Shown piece by piece: positions 49,844 to 58,348 of a stretch of DNA of 64,000 bases (position 1 is the stretch's first letter; every line of letters starts with the position of its first letter). Both the position numbers and the translations under genes were made by a program. The stretch is from contig JAFZYR010000020.1 in NCBI GenBank assembly GCA_017616165.1, forward strand, positions 1 to 64,000. The letters run 5' to 3'. This DNA comes from Treponema sp. GTDB lineage: Bacteria; Spirochaetota; Spirochaetia; Treponematales; Treponemataceae. A model generated the notes under the pieces. It did not search any database and had not been told where the DNA came from. It was given only the letters and a program-made list of their open reading frames with translations.

Positions 49844-49875
49844 GGTAAAAAAGCACTTTATGTTCATAAAAAGGT

Positions 49876-50667
49876 TTAATTTCTGTATTCCGTGGTCCTG
49901 TTTTGGGTACATTCGACCACTTTATTCTTATAAAAGCAGTAAACTGTTACTTTTTTCTGTTTATTATCGTAGGTTTCGCAGATTGTACATGAGCGCGGCG
50001 GCAAAAGATTGATTTTAAAACCAACCTCCTTAGAAACCTTTGAAAGACTTACACCTGTTCTGTCCTTGTAAATTACAAGCGGTCCTCCAAAAAGCTCCTG
50101 ACTGTGTCTTGCCCTTAGCTCTGCAATAACGTCATTATAGTCATTGGAAATTGTCTTATTTACAACACCGTTTGCAGTCTGAACATAATAAACCATGTAA
50201 TAGCTTGTTGTGCTAATGTCTATGTCAGAACGGAAAACCAGCAGCTTTTTTGAAGGCTCGTAAACATAATCCTTGCGTTCAACTGCAGTAAGATTATTTA
50301 AAACTACAAGCAGTTCGTTTTTGCTTCCGTCAAAATCCTTGAGGTAGCAGGTATAGGGACGTGCAGGAATTCCGTCTATATGTGCATAACAGTTTTCGTA
50401 GGGAATATCAATTTTGAAAGAGATTTTACCTGTGTTTTTATCATAGGTATAATCGCCTTTTTTGAGCTTTGTTTTCTGAAGCTTTTTATCGCTGTTTACG
50501 ATTTCCAGAGTTTCTATCTGTGAATAGATAAAATATGTTGATGCCTCGCGATTAACAATCTCGGTATCAACGGGAAAAGAATTTACTTTTGTAAAGGAAA
50601 AAGGAGCGGCCGCAAGGCCCGAAAGAAGAATACAGAAAATGAATAAACTGGTATAAACTCTTTTCAT
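49876..50667 (-). CDS. Secreted protein of unknown function
   Basis: A 263-residue protein with a signal peptide (residues 1-20, ending SGLAAA). The mature part is beta-rich with frequent Tyr (KKGDYTYDKNTGKISFKIDI, STTSYYMVYYVQTANGVVNK). Three Cys lie towards the end (SCTICETYDN, VYCFY, ECTQ). No family is recognised. It lies just downstream of tRNA-Glu on the same strand (12 nt between them), with no terminator between them. Confidence 0.7.
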   Translation of the reverse strand: MKRVYTSLFIFCILLSGLAAAPFSFTKVNSFPVDTEIVNREASTYFIYSQIETLEIVNSDKKLQKTKLKKGDYTYDKNTGKISFKIDIPYENCYAHIDGIPARPYTCYLKDFDGSKNELLVVLNNLTAVERKDYVYEPSKKLLVFRSDIDISTTSYYMVYYVQTANGVVNKTISNDYNDVIAELRARHSQELFGGPLVIYKDRTGVSLSKVSKEVGFKINLLPPRSCTICETYDNKQKKVTVYCFYKNKVVECTQNRTTEYRN

Positions 50668-50678
50668 CTTTCTTTTGA

Positions 50679-50751
50679 TAGCTCCTACGGGAGTCGAACC
50701 CGTCTCTCCGCCTTGAGAGGGCGATGAACTAAACCGATATTCGAAGGAGCC
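50679..50751 (-). tRNA. tRNA-Glu (anticodon CTC)
   Basis: The minus strand folds as a full cloverleaf. Acceptor GGCTCCT pairs with AGGAGCT (one G.U); the D arm is GAAT/GTTC; the anticodon stem TCGCC/GGCGG encloses loop CTCTCAA with CTC at 34-36; a 4-nt variable loop and T arm ACGGG-TTCGACT-CCCGT follow. The discriminator base is A. CCA is not encoded. Confidence 0.95.
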
Positions 50752-50794
50752 ATAAATACAAAAAAATAAAAAACAAGTTTTTTATTTTTTTGTA

Positions 50795-50926
50795 TTTTGC
50801 GAGTATTTTGCTTGCTCGCAGCGACTCGCATTTTTTGCTGCGCAAAAAAACGCAAAAACTCGAGAACGGGCAACCTTGTATTACTCGCAAATTTAGCCGG
50901 CGAGTTTTGCGAAGCAAAGACTCGCA
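50795..50926. repeat. Cluster of TGCGAGT/ACTCGCA inverted repeats between tRNA genes
   Basis: Repeated GCGAG and CTCGC words occur within about 130 bp, including a long hairpin GCGAGTTTTGC with GCAAAGACTCGC (about 50900-50925). This is similar to the hairpin in the repeat at 31961-32030. No coding capacity is apparent. Confidence 0.55.
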
Positions 50927-50957
50927 AAAAAGGCTGACCGAATGGTCAGCCTTTTTA
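50925..50957 (-). terminator. Bidirectional terminator after tRNA-Gln
   Basis: A perfect hairpin, AGGCTGACC (50931-50939) with GGTCAGCCT (50944-50952), a 4-nt loop, and A/T tracts on both sides. It begins 1 nt after the tRNA-Gln 3' end on the minus strand. Confidence 0.9.
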
Positions 50958-51028
50958 TTCCCCAAGGAGGATTCGAACCCCCACAGTCAGAACCAGAATC
51001 TGAAGTGCTACCATTACACAATCGGGGA
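50958..51028 (-). tRNA. tRNA-Gln (anticodon CTG)
   Basis: On the minus strand, acceptor TCCCCGA pairs with TTGGGGA; the D arm is GTGT/GCAC; the anticodon stem TCAGA/TCTGA encloses loop TTCTGGT with CTG at 34-36; the T arm is GGGGG-TTCGAAT-CCTCC. The discriminator is A. CCA is not encoded. Confidence 0.95.
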
Positions 51029-51125
51029 ATAAGTAGTATCAATATATAAAAAAACTGCAAAAAAGTCAATATATAAGAACTGACCCCCGTTTTGTGTCCG
51101 GGAGCCGGTTTTTCTTATGCATAAA

Positions 51126-51557
51126 CTATTTCTTTGCAGTTTTCTTTGTTGTTGAACCTGTTGCTTTTTTTGCGGCTGGCTTTTTATCTGCGGTTTTTGG
51201 TGCAGATTTTGGAGCCGGCTTTTTAGCGGTCTTTTTTGGTTTGGCTATGGTTGTATCTACAACTGAGTTATCGTCGTTGGCAAATTCTGAACGAACATAT
51301 TTATCTGCTTTCCAGTCATTAATCCAGGTCTTGCCATCAAGAAGATAACGGAACTGAAATTCCTTATTAGTATCAAGCTGCTTTTTTACAGAAAAAGAAC
51401 CATCCGGACCCTTTTTCATTGGAATTGAAGTTTCGTCCCAGCTGTTAAAATCTCCCACGAGGTTTACCTTTTCGGCTCCGGCAGCCGCATTTACATTCAC
51501 ACTAAAAACTACAGTACACTTTTTTCCATCTGATGAATAAGTTTTCTTAAGAGACAT
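51126..51557 (-). CDS. CBM48/E-set protein with histone-H1-like Lys/Ala tail
   Basis: A 143-residue protein. Residues ~8-95 form an isoamylase-type E-set/CBM48 domain: VNLVGDFNSWDETSIPMKKG, FQFRYLLDGKTWINDW. The last ~40 residues are almost only Lys, Ala, Pro and Thr (KPAPKSAPKTADKKPAAKKA), like histone H1 or HU-type tails. No signal peptide is present, so it is cytosolic; it may bind glycogen or nucleic acid through its basic tail. AAGGAGG precedes the ATG at 51557. Confidence 0.82.
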   Translation of the reverse strand: MSLKKTYSSDGKKCTVVFSVNVNAAAGAEKVNLVGDFNSWDETSIPMKKGPDGSFSVKKQLDTNKEFQFRYLLDGKTWINDWKADKYVRSEFANDDNSVVDTTIAKPKKTAKKPAPKSAPKTADKKPAAKKATGSTTKKTAKK

Positions 51558-51627
51558 AATAAACGTCCTCCTTAAAATGTAATAATTAAAGTTTAACTTT
51601 ATTAATCAAAATATGCAATACTTATTA

Positions 51628-51655
51628 TGGATTGCCACGCTTCGCTCGCAATGAC
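51628..51655 (-). repeat. Dispersed intergenic repeat, copy 4
   Basis: The minus strand reads GTCATTGCGAGCGAAGCG then TGGCAATCCA. A partial second unit (CTTGCAATGAC) follows at about 51671-51681. Confidence 0.75.
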
Positions 51656-51699
51656 GAACTTCACATTTTGCTTGCAATGACAATATGCATTTTATGTGT

Positions 51700-51705
51700 T
51701 ATATT
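51700..51705 (+). promoter_or_regulatory. Extended -10 (TGTTATATT) directly before the HAMP cyclase gene
   Basis: TATATT with TGn upstream ends 6 nt before the ATG at 51712 and no Shine-Dalgarno site is present. A leaderless mRNA is predicted. Confidence 0.5.
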
Positions 51706-51711
51706 CATTGT

Positions 51712-53238
51712 ATGACACTCGATAAAAAGTTTATTGCCAAAATGACTCGTATCTACGGCCTTATCGTAGTTTTTTCCAATATAGTAGCCATGCTCGTTCC
51801 TTCTGTAATAAATATTCCTGTTTTAGACACAAAAAACATGAGTATATGGCAGGATTTTCTTAATCATAACAAAATGGTAAACTGGGCAACCCTTATTGCC
51901 TTTATAACCCCTACCCTTGTTTGTATAATCTATTCAAAAAAAATATTTAAATCCGACGATTCAATAGCAAAAAGCGTTGCAAACATACCTTCTGTTTTTG
52001 CACTTTCTTCGGTAATAGGCTGGAACGTCTATTATTTTATTGAAATACCCTTTGTCCTTTATGCACGCGCAATTTTTGGCATTCACATAAAGGGCATTCT
52101 GCTTAGCAGCTGGTTCTTTGCACTTTTTTCGGGAATGACCGGTTACACCATTGCCTATCTTGCTATTGAAATATTAAACCGTACAATCCTTTTGCCGCGC
52201 GTTTTCCCGGAAGGTCATATCATCAAACAGGATTTTTCTTTAAGACCGGTATTCAGACATCTGCTTACCTTTGGCTATATGGTCTCTACCCTTTTTCCGG
52301 TTACCCTTTTGCTTATAAGCTATATTTCAATACACATAAATAATAATATTCCCCTGCAAAAAACTATAATCTACATTTCTGCCCTGCTGGTTATAATTGC
52401 TTACGGAATAACCCTGTCCTTTTCAAAAATCATTTTGAACCCATTGGAAAAGCTTACAAAGGCAGCACAGCGGATTAAGGATGGAGACTACAAAACAAGA
52501 GCCGGCGTAGTTACGGCAGATGATTTTGGTGTTCTTGCAGACAGCTTTAATGACATGGCAGACTCCCTTGCAGAAAAAGAATTTATGCGCGACACCTTTG
52601 GTAAGGTTGTAGATCCCGAGGTACGCGATTACCTTATGTCAGGGGCAGGCAAGGAATCTTTGGGTCAGGCACTTGGAGGCCAAACCCGCGAGGTAACAGT
52701 TTTATTCTGTGACATAAGAAGCTTTACTGCAATGAGCGAAAAAATGCAGGCTGCAGAGGTTGTATCCCTTTTGAACCGTTACTTTACTGCGCTTGGAAAA
52801 TGTATTTCGCCACATCACGGAATTATAAACAAATACATTGGTGACGCAATCATGGCAATTTTTGGAGCCCCTGTAGAAGCCCAGAACAGCGCACAGGATG
52901 CCTTTGAAGCTGCCTGTGATATGCGCAAGGCCTTAGTTCAGGTAAATAAGGAATTTGAAGCAGAAGGCCTTCCCCAGCTTAAGTTTGGAATTGGCATTCA
53001 CACAGGTCCTGTTTTTGCCGGAACCATTGGTGCTCAAAACCGCATGGAATACACCGTGATTGGAGACACTGTAAATACCGCAAGTCGTCTTGAAAGTCTT
53101 TGCAAAACCTATAAAACAGATCTTTTGATTTCTCAGGCCTCACAGGAAAAACTGAAGGAAAGCCTTAGCTTTGTAGATGACGCTCAGATCCGCGGAAAAA
53201 CGGAAGCAATGAAAATCTATACCTTCCCTAATTCTTAA
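51712..53238 (+). CDS. Membrane adenylate/guanylate cyclase with HAMP domain
   Basis: A 508-residue protein. About six membrane helices fill residues 1-240, a HAMP linker follows (about 240-293, NPLEKLTKAAQRIKDGDYKT), then a class III cyclase domain (about 327-505). The two metal Asp are in VLFCDIRSFTAMSE and YIGDAIMAIFGAP; the substrate-recognition region reads NKYIGD and EYTVIGDTVNTASRLE, where the Lys favours ATP and cAMP. The ATG at 51712 is chosen over 51685, which would precede the -10. It is convergent with mutS2, with an 11-nt overlap of the 3' ends. Confidence 0.9.
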   Translation: MTLDKKFIAKMTRIYGLIVVFSNIVAMLVPSVINIPVLDTKNMSIWQDFLNHNKMVNWATLIAFITPTLVCIIYSKKIFKSDDSIAKSVANIPSVFALSSVIGWNVYYFIEIPFVLYARAIFGIHIKGILLSSWFFALFSGMTGYTIAYLAIEILNRTILLPRVFPEGHIIKQDFSLRPVFRHLLTFGYMVSTLFPVTLLLISYISIHINNNIPLQKTIIYISALLVIIAYGITLSFSKIILNPLEKLTKAAQRIKDGDYKTRAGVVTADDFGVLADSFNDMADSLAEKEFMRDTFGKVVDPEVRDYLMSGAGKESLGQALGGQTREVTVLFCDIRSFTAMSEKMQAAEVVSLLNRYFTALGKCISPHHGIINKYIGDAIMAIFGAPVEAQNSAQDAFEAACDMRKALVQVNKEFEAEGLPQLKFGIGIHTGPVFAGTIGAQNRMEYTVIGDTVNTASRLESLCKTYKTDLLISQASQEKLKESLSFVDDAQIRGKTEAMKIYTFPNS

Positions 53239-55732
53239 GCGTTACGTAGGTTTTACCGAAACCGCCTTCATCGGGATTTGCAAATTCAAAGCTCTGAACC
53301 AGCGGGCAATGCGAAAGATAATCATGAACCGACTGCTGCAAAATGCCATAGCCCTTGCCATGAATTACGCTGAACGACGGAAAGTTTGAAAGCGCGCACA
53401 AATCAATCTGATGCTCAAGGGCTGCAATAGCTTCTTCGGCACGCATACCAATAAGACGCAGCTCAAACACCGGATGCTCATCTGTTTTTACCCGTTCAAA
53501 ATCATAAGAAACACTTGCGGCGGTGGCTTTGGAGCCGTGTACAAGCTCCAGATCCTTTTCCTTCATGCTCATCCTTATGCTGCCAAACTGAACATTCCAG
53601 ACCCCCTTGCGCGGAGAATCAATAAGCACACCACGACTGTTATTTGAAACTGCAATAACCTCTGCCCCGCTTTCAAAAACAAGAGGCTTTTCTGTTTTTT
53701 CTGTCTGCTTTGCTGCCTGGGTTTGAAGCGTACTTACGCTGGCATATTTGAGTGCTTCGGCATTGCTTAGCTTTTTCTTTGTTTTTTTGCCGGCTGCTTT
53801 TGCCTGGCCTCCAGACTGTTTATCAAAGGCCTTCTGGTCTGCAGCAATTTTTTCTTCTTCCTTTTCTATCTTCTGGTCCAGGCGCTCTACATTTTCTTCA
53901 AGCTCAGAAATAAACTTTTTAACGCCAAGAGTTTTATCACGGGTAAGCTCCCCTTCCCTTATCTGACGCACAAGGTTTTCCAGCTGACGACGGCTGTGAA
54001 TAAGAAAATCGTGCATCTCCTGCTGGTGGCCCTTTTTAAGTTCATTTTCCTTGCGGCGAATTCCCAGCTCCTTTTCCTTAAGCTTGCCTTCTTTTTCCTC
54101 AAGATTCTGTTCAAGAACACGGGCCCTGTGCTGCAGACGGTCAAGCTCTGAATGCTTTTTATTAAGTCCCTTTATGAGCGAAGAAACATCGGCCTGCTCG
54201 GTAGCAATATATTTTCTGGCATTATCAACTACAGCCTGAGGAAGTCCCGATTTTCGTGCAATTGCAATGGCGTGACTTTCGCCTGGAATACCCATAACAA
54301 GCCTGTAGGCTGGAGAAAGCGTGCTTGTGTCAAATTCTACGCTGGCATTTACACAGCCGGGATTTGTATAACCGTAATTTTTGAGAATACCCATATGGGT
54401 TGTTACCAGAACAAAGGCCTGCTTTTGAATGAGCGCATCCAGTACGGACATGGCAAGTGCCGTTCCTTCCTGAGGGTCGGTACCACTGCCAAGCTCATCA
54501 AGCAGAACGAGTGTAGATTTACCGGCACCGTTTACTGCCTGCGCAATGTTTTTCATGTGACCACTAAAGGTACTAAGGCTCATATCAAGACTCTGGCTGT
54601 CTCCAATGTCTGCAAAAATGTCTGTAAATACAGGAAGCCTTGTGCCGTCCGCTGCAGGAACAGGAAGCCCGGCCTGATTAAGCATGGAAAGCAGTGCAAA
54701 GGTTTTGAGCGATACAGTTTTACCGCCGGTATTTGGTCCGGTAATAATGAGCACGCGCTTGCCTTCCATAAAATAAAAATCTATAGGAACAGCCTTGTCG
54801 CCAAGCAGCGGGTGGCGTGCCTTAAGTACAAGAGGCGGCTCTCCTACAGCAGGAACTGCATAGCAGCAGTTATGCTCAAGTCCCCAGCGGGCTGCAGCAA
54901 TTGTAGAATCCATAAGAAGCATTACAGGAATTGCCTTTTTAAAAAGCGGAATGGACGGGCCAAGAGCAGCGGTAAGCTCTAAAAGGATTTTATTTATAAC
55001 CTGAAGGAGCTCGTTTTCCTTCTGGATAAGCTCGTTGTCGCAGCGCACTACCTCGTCGGGTTCTATGTAAACTGTCTGTGCCGACTGCGATACTTCGATA
55101 ATAATTCCGTTTATGCGGTTCTGTTCCCTGGCCTTTACTGCCAGTGCCTGCCTTCCGTTACGAAGAACCGGTACTGCGGATTCCAGTGCACCTGCAAGCT
55201 TCTGGTCGCTGGTATACTGCTGGAAAAGCTTTTTTATTTTTGCATTGATTGCGGCAATCTGTTTACGTATTTCAACAATTTCGGGAAGGTCACGGATCTG
55301 GCCGTCGGGTGTAATTACACGGAAAATAGTTTTTTCGGTTTCGGACATATCGGGCAAAAGCTCTTCCTGCTGGGCAAGCAGCTTGAGCTCCAGCTCGTCC
55401 TTGTGTATCTGGATTGCCTGCTTTACGTTCTTTACACTAAGTACAAACTGGCCCAGAGCCTTTACCTGTTCAAGAGAAAGGCTTGTTCCTCTGGCCTTTA
55501 TTACCTCCATAAGCTTTTGCACAGGCTCCCAGAAGGTAACCGGGTTTTTACAGGAAGCACTAAAAAAAACCGTCCATTCGCGGCTCAGATTTTTGAGCTG
55601 TTCAATCTTCTTAGAGTCGGTCAATGGTTCACGCTGTAAAAAGGTCTCACGAGCTTCATCTGTAATGCAATAACCGGCGACTTCATCACGAATGCGGTAA
55701 AAATCTATTTCCTGTAGGGCAAGTGTGTTCAT
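53228..55732 (-). CDS. mutS2: Endonuclease MutS2
   Basis: An 834-residue protein. The MutS ATPase core carries Walker A GPNTGGKTVSLKTF (about 335) and Walker B LVLLDELGSGTDPQEG; a long coiled coil (about 515-630) and a basic KOW-like part follow, and the C-terminal Smr domain (about 755-834) ends it: LRLIGMRAEEAIAALE and VIHGKGYGILQQSVHDYL. The usual LDLRG of Smr is LRLIG here and HGKGTG is HGKGYG. MutS2 acts in recombination suppression and ribosome rescue. No Shine-Dalgarno site is visible. Confidence 0.95.
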   Translation of the reverse strand: MNTLALQEIDFYRIRDEVAGYCITDEARETFLQREPLTDSKKIEQLKNLSREWTVFFSASCKNPVTFWEPVQKLMEVIKARGTSLSLEQVKALGQFVLSVKNVKQAIQIHKDELELKLLAQQEELLPDMSETEKTIFRVITPDGQIRDLPEIVEIRKQIAAINAKIKKLFQQYTSDQKLAGALESAVPVLRNGRQALAVKAREQNRINGIIIEVSQSAQTVYIEPDEVVRCDNELIQKENELLQVINKILLELTAALGPSIPLFKKAIPVMLLMDSTIAAARWGLEHNCCYAVPAVGEPPLVLKARHPLLGDKAVPIDFYFMEGKRVLIITGPNTGGKTVSLKTFALLSMLNQAGLPVPAADGTRLPVFTDIFADIGDSQSLDMSLSTFSGHMKNIAQAVNGAGKSTLVLLDELGSGTDPQEGTALAMSVLDALIQKQAFVLVTTHMGILKNYGYTNPGCVNASVEFDTSTLSPAYRLVMGIPGESHAIAIARKSGLPQAVVDNARKYIATEQADVSSLIKGLNKKHSELDRLQHRARVLEQNLEEKEGKLKEKELGIRRKENELKKGHQQEMHDFLIHSRRQLENLVRQIREGELTRDKTLGVKKFISELEENVERLDQKIEKEEEKIAADQKAFDKQSGGQAKAAGKKTKKKLSNAEALKYASVSTLQTQAAKQTEKTEKPLVFESGAEVIAVSNNSRGVLIDSPRKGVWNVQFGSIRMSMKEKDLELVHGSKATAASVSYDFERVKTDEHPVFELRLIGMRAEEAIAALEHQIDLCALSNFPSFSVIHGKGYGILQQSVHDYLSHCPLVQSFEFANPDEGGFGKTYVTLKN

Positions 55733-55778
55733 ATTTTTAATTTACAGAAATTAATATATAAATACAAGTAATAGCATA

Positions 55779-55830
55779 AAAAAAAGGAATCGTACTCTCC
55801 GAAATACGATTCCTAACGTTTTTTTTTGGT
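55779..55830. terminator. Bidirectional Rho-independent terminator between the LuxR-type gene and mutS2
   Basis: AGGAATCGTA (55785-55794) pairs perfectly with TACGATTCCT (55805-55814). Eight Ts follow on the plus side and an A run precedes it, so it works on either strand. The rest of 55733-55979 is AT-rich and contains the palindrome ACTACATA-AA-TATGTAGT at 55951-55968. Confidence 0.85.
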
Positions 55831-55979
55831 CTCTCGATATCCAGTTCTATATATTTATGTACAAATAATCTTAAACATAAACATTTTTTATACAGAACTT
55901 TTTATTTTTAACTTTATGTAGTTATTATACAGAATAAATTCGTTATGTCCACTACATAAATATGTAGTTTTTGCTACTA

Positions 55980-57365
55980 TTAAATAAGTCCAATCTTTTT
56001 TGCCTTAAAAATGGCCTGGGATGCGGAGGAAACATCAAGCTTTGGGTAAATCTTTTTGATATGATAGCGTACGGTATTTACTGAAATAAAGAAAATCTCG
56101 GCAATTTCGTCGTAGGTTTTGCCCTGCTCCAAAAGACGCAGGATATCCTTTTCCATTTCGGTAAAGTTTGTGTCCTTTTCGCTAGAAATATTAAGATATT
56201 GCGGATACAAAATTGAAACATGCCTTGCTATGCTTATAACCTTTGCAAGGAACGGAGAAGAACCCCTTGCCTTCTGGTATTCCTGCAAAAGCTTGAACAT
56301 CAGAACACCTTCGTCGGCAATTGCTCTATAAATATGATATTTTTCTGCCAGCTCCAGCGCCTTATCCATAAGCTCAAAGGCTTTTTCCTTTTTGCCAGTC
56401 TTATACCAGCTCAAGGCCTCCATACAGGAAACAAAAATTAAATCAATATACCGGCGGCTTATTTCAAAATAAAACCTTAGTTGTTCTGCAAGCGACAAAA
56501 GAGCCAGATGCTTGTCATAAAGCAGATAGCAGCGCATCTTTACAAAATAACTGTAAACCTCCATAAGATTAAGCTCCTTGTTTTCATCAGGAGCCTGCTT
56601 TTCGAGCCATTCGTTTACAAATTCAAGATTACCGTCATAAAGGGCCAGACGCACACTCATGGCGTCAATATTATATTCAAAGGAACTGCCTTTTATGTCT
56701 TTAACCCTGTCGCGAAGATGCATCATTATGACAGAAGCAGACTTAACCTCGCCGTTCATTGTAAGAATAAAAATCTGCTGATACAGGGCAACGACAAGAA
56801 AAATAAAACTTTGATTTCTTTCAAGAATCGGGATGGCACTTGTAATTCTTACCATGGCATCAAAATTATCATTGCGCTGGTAATAAATTTCGGCAGAAAC
56901 TATATCATAAACCTGCTTGTAATCTTTGCCATAAAGGGCCTTTAAAAGCTGCAGCGATTTATCCTTATGTTTAAGTACAAAATTACCATAATAGGAAAAA
57001 TCTCTGAGTCCATTTAAAATACTTGGACGTCCGCAGGCTGTACTGTAATAAGGCTCAAGCGAAACATCAAGATAACTCAACCTTGAAAGCGAATGAAAAA
57101 AGTCTCTGTTGCTTATTGTTGGAATAATAGGCTTTATAAAATCTTCAAAACCAACGTCGGGCAAAAGATTCATAAGGTGCTGGATAGAACCAATATCGCC
57201 GGTAAGAATGCGCAGAAGAATTGTTGCAGACAAATCGTAAAGGGAATTTTTTAACTGCTCATCGGTAAGGTTTAAAAAGGATTCCCTGTCCTTCCACAAG
57301 GCAGGCGTACAAAACGAAATATTCAGTCTGGAAATAAGATCTTTTCTCTCCTGCTCTGTAAGCAT
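55980..57365 (-). CDS. LuxR-type transcriptional regulator with helical sensor region
   Basis: A 461-residue protein. The C-terminal ~65 residues are a LuxR HTH: FTEMEKDILRLLEQGKTYDE, IAEIFFISVNTVRYHIKKIY and QAIFKAKKIGLI. The preceding ~390 residues are helical and TPR-like, similar to the C-terminal half of MalT-type regulators but without the N-terminal AAA/NTPase domain, so no Walker motif is present. The signal is unknown. Its ATG overlaps the rsgA stop (TGATG), placing it at the end of an rsgA operon. Confidence 0.87.
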   Translation of the reverse strand: MLTEQERKDLISRLNISFCTPALWKDRESFLNLTDEQLKNSLYDLSATILLRILTGDIGSIQHLMNLLPDVGFEDFIKPIIPTISNRDFFHSLSRLSYLDVSLEPYYSTACGRPSILNGLRDFSYYGNFVLKHKDKSLQLLKALYGKDYKQVYDIVSAEIYYQRNDNFDAMVRITSAIPILERNQSFIFLVVALYQQIFILTMNGEVKSASVIMMHLRDRVKDIKGSSFEYNIDAMSVRLALYDGNLEFVNEWLEKQAPDENKELNLMEVYSYFVKMRCYLLYDKHLALLSLAEQLRFYFEISRRYIDLIFVSCMEALSWYKTGKKEKAFELMDKALELAEKYHIYRAIADEGVLMFKLLQEYQKARGSSPFLAKVISIARHVSILYPQYLNISSEKDTNFTEMEKDILRLLEQGKTYDEIAEIFFISVNTVRYHIKKIYPKLDVSSASQAIFKAKKIGLI

Positions 57366-58348
57366 CAGTCCTCCCAGCTACCTGTTTTTATTTCATTATG
57401 CACCCGTTTCCAGCTGTCGTAACGTTCAGGGGTAATATCGCCGTTTTGAACTGCCTCCTGAACCGCACAGCCTGGCTCGGTAAGATGACTGCAATTAAGT
57501 CCAAATTTACACTTCCCTATAAACGGTTCAAATTCCTTGTAATACATTGCAAGCTCTTCGGCCGCAACATCGTCCAGAACAAAACGACGGATTCCCGGAG
57601 TGTCTATTATGTCGGCCACCCGCCCCTTTACACCGTCAAACAAAGATTCGTTTAAGGTAAGATGAATGAGCGTACCCTTTGTGGTAGTGTGACTTCCGCG
57701 TCCGTATTTTTTGGAAAGGCTTCCGGTTTTAAGCACGCAGGAATTATCCATTACATTTATAAGGCTGGACTTGCCCACGCCCGACTGACCTACAAAGGCA
57801 CTCAGGTGATTTTCCAGAAGCTGGGCAAACTGCTGCATGCCTTCTCCGGTTTTTGCAGAAATGCGCAGAACCTTATAACCAAGCTCCTCCCAGATCTGCA
57901 GGCGGCGGTCTATCTGTTCGTATTCCTCTTCGTTTCCGTCGGTCTGCATTGCTTCGGCAAGATCCCACTTATTGCACACTACAACAGGAGTAATTCCCTG
58001 ATGCTCTGCCTGAGCCAATGCACGGTCTATAAAGCGTGGACGGAACGGAGGTTCATCGGGGGTACACACAAGAATAAGATAATCAAGATTACAGGCCAGA
58101 AGCTGAGGACAGCGTCCCTTTACATTCCAGCGCAAAAAGGTATTTTTACGAGGCAGCACCGAAAGAATCTGCCCCTTGCTTTCGTTAATTGGATCGGTTT
58201 CTATCTGAACATGATCACCAGGTGCAATGGGATTATAAAAGCGTTTGTCCTGCTTGAGCACCTTGCCCTTGATTGTACAGTTTATGAGCGCATCATCACA
58301 TTCTACAGAGAAGGTATTGTTGGTTCCTGCAATTATGAGTCCTTCCAT
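57365..58348 (-). CDS. rsgA: Ribosome small subunit-dependent GTPase RsgA
   Basis: A 327-residue protein with an N-terminal OB-fold (about 1-70) and a circularly permuted GTPase order: NKWDLAE (G4) comes before GQSGVGKSSLIN (G1) and DTPGIRRF (G3). The C-terminal zinc motif is CKFGLNCSHLTEPGCAV. RsgA assists late 30S maturation and depends on the ribosome for GTPase activity. The stop of the upstream permease gene is directly adjacent (0 nt gap), and the LuxR-type gene overlaps the end, giving a permease-rsgA-regulator operon. Confidence 0.96.
   Translation of the reverse strand: MEGLIIAGTNNTFSVECDDALINCTIKGKVLKQDKRFYNPIAPGDHVQIETDPINESKGQILSVLPRKNTFLRWNVKGRCPQLLACNLDYLILVCTPDEPPFRPRFIDRALAQAEHQGITPVVVCNKWDLAEAMQTDGNEEEYEQIDRRLQIWEELGYKVLRISAKTGEGMQQFAQLLENHLSAFVGQSGVGKSSLINVMDNSCVLKTGSLSKKYGRGSHTTTKGTLIHLTLNESLFDGVKGRVADIIDTPGIRRFVLDDVAAEELAMYYKEFEPFIGKCKFGLNCSHLTEPGCAVQEAVQNGDITPERYDSWKRVHNEIKTGSWED

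Noticed and set aside
50685-51032. Short frames across the tRNA region
   Set aside because: They are translations of tRNA genes, the terminator and the GCGAG/CTCGC repeats.
55951-55968. The palindrome ACTACATA-AA-TATGTAGT as an operator or terminator
   Set aside because: It is a perfect dyad 12 nt beyond the end of the LuxR-type gene but has no T tract and no promoter with which it overlaps, so no role can be supported.
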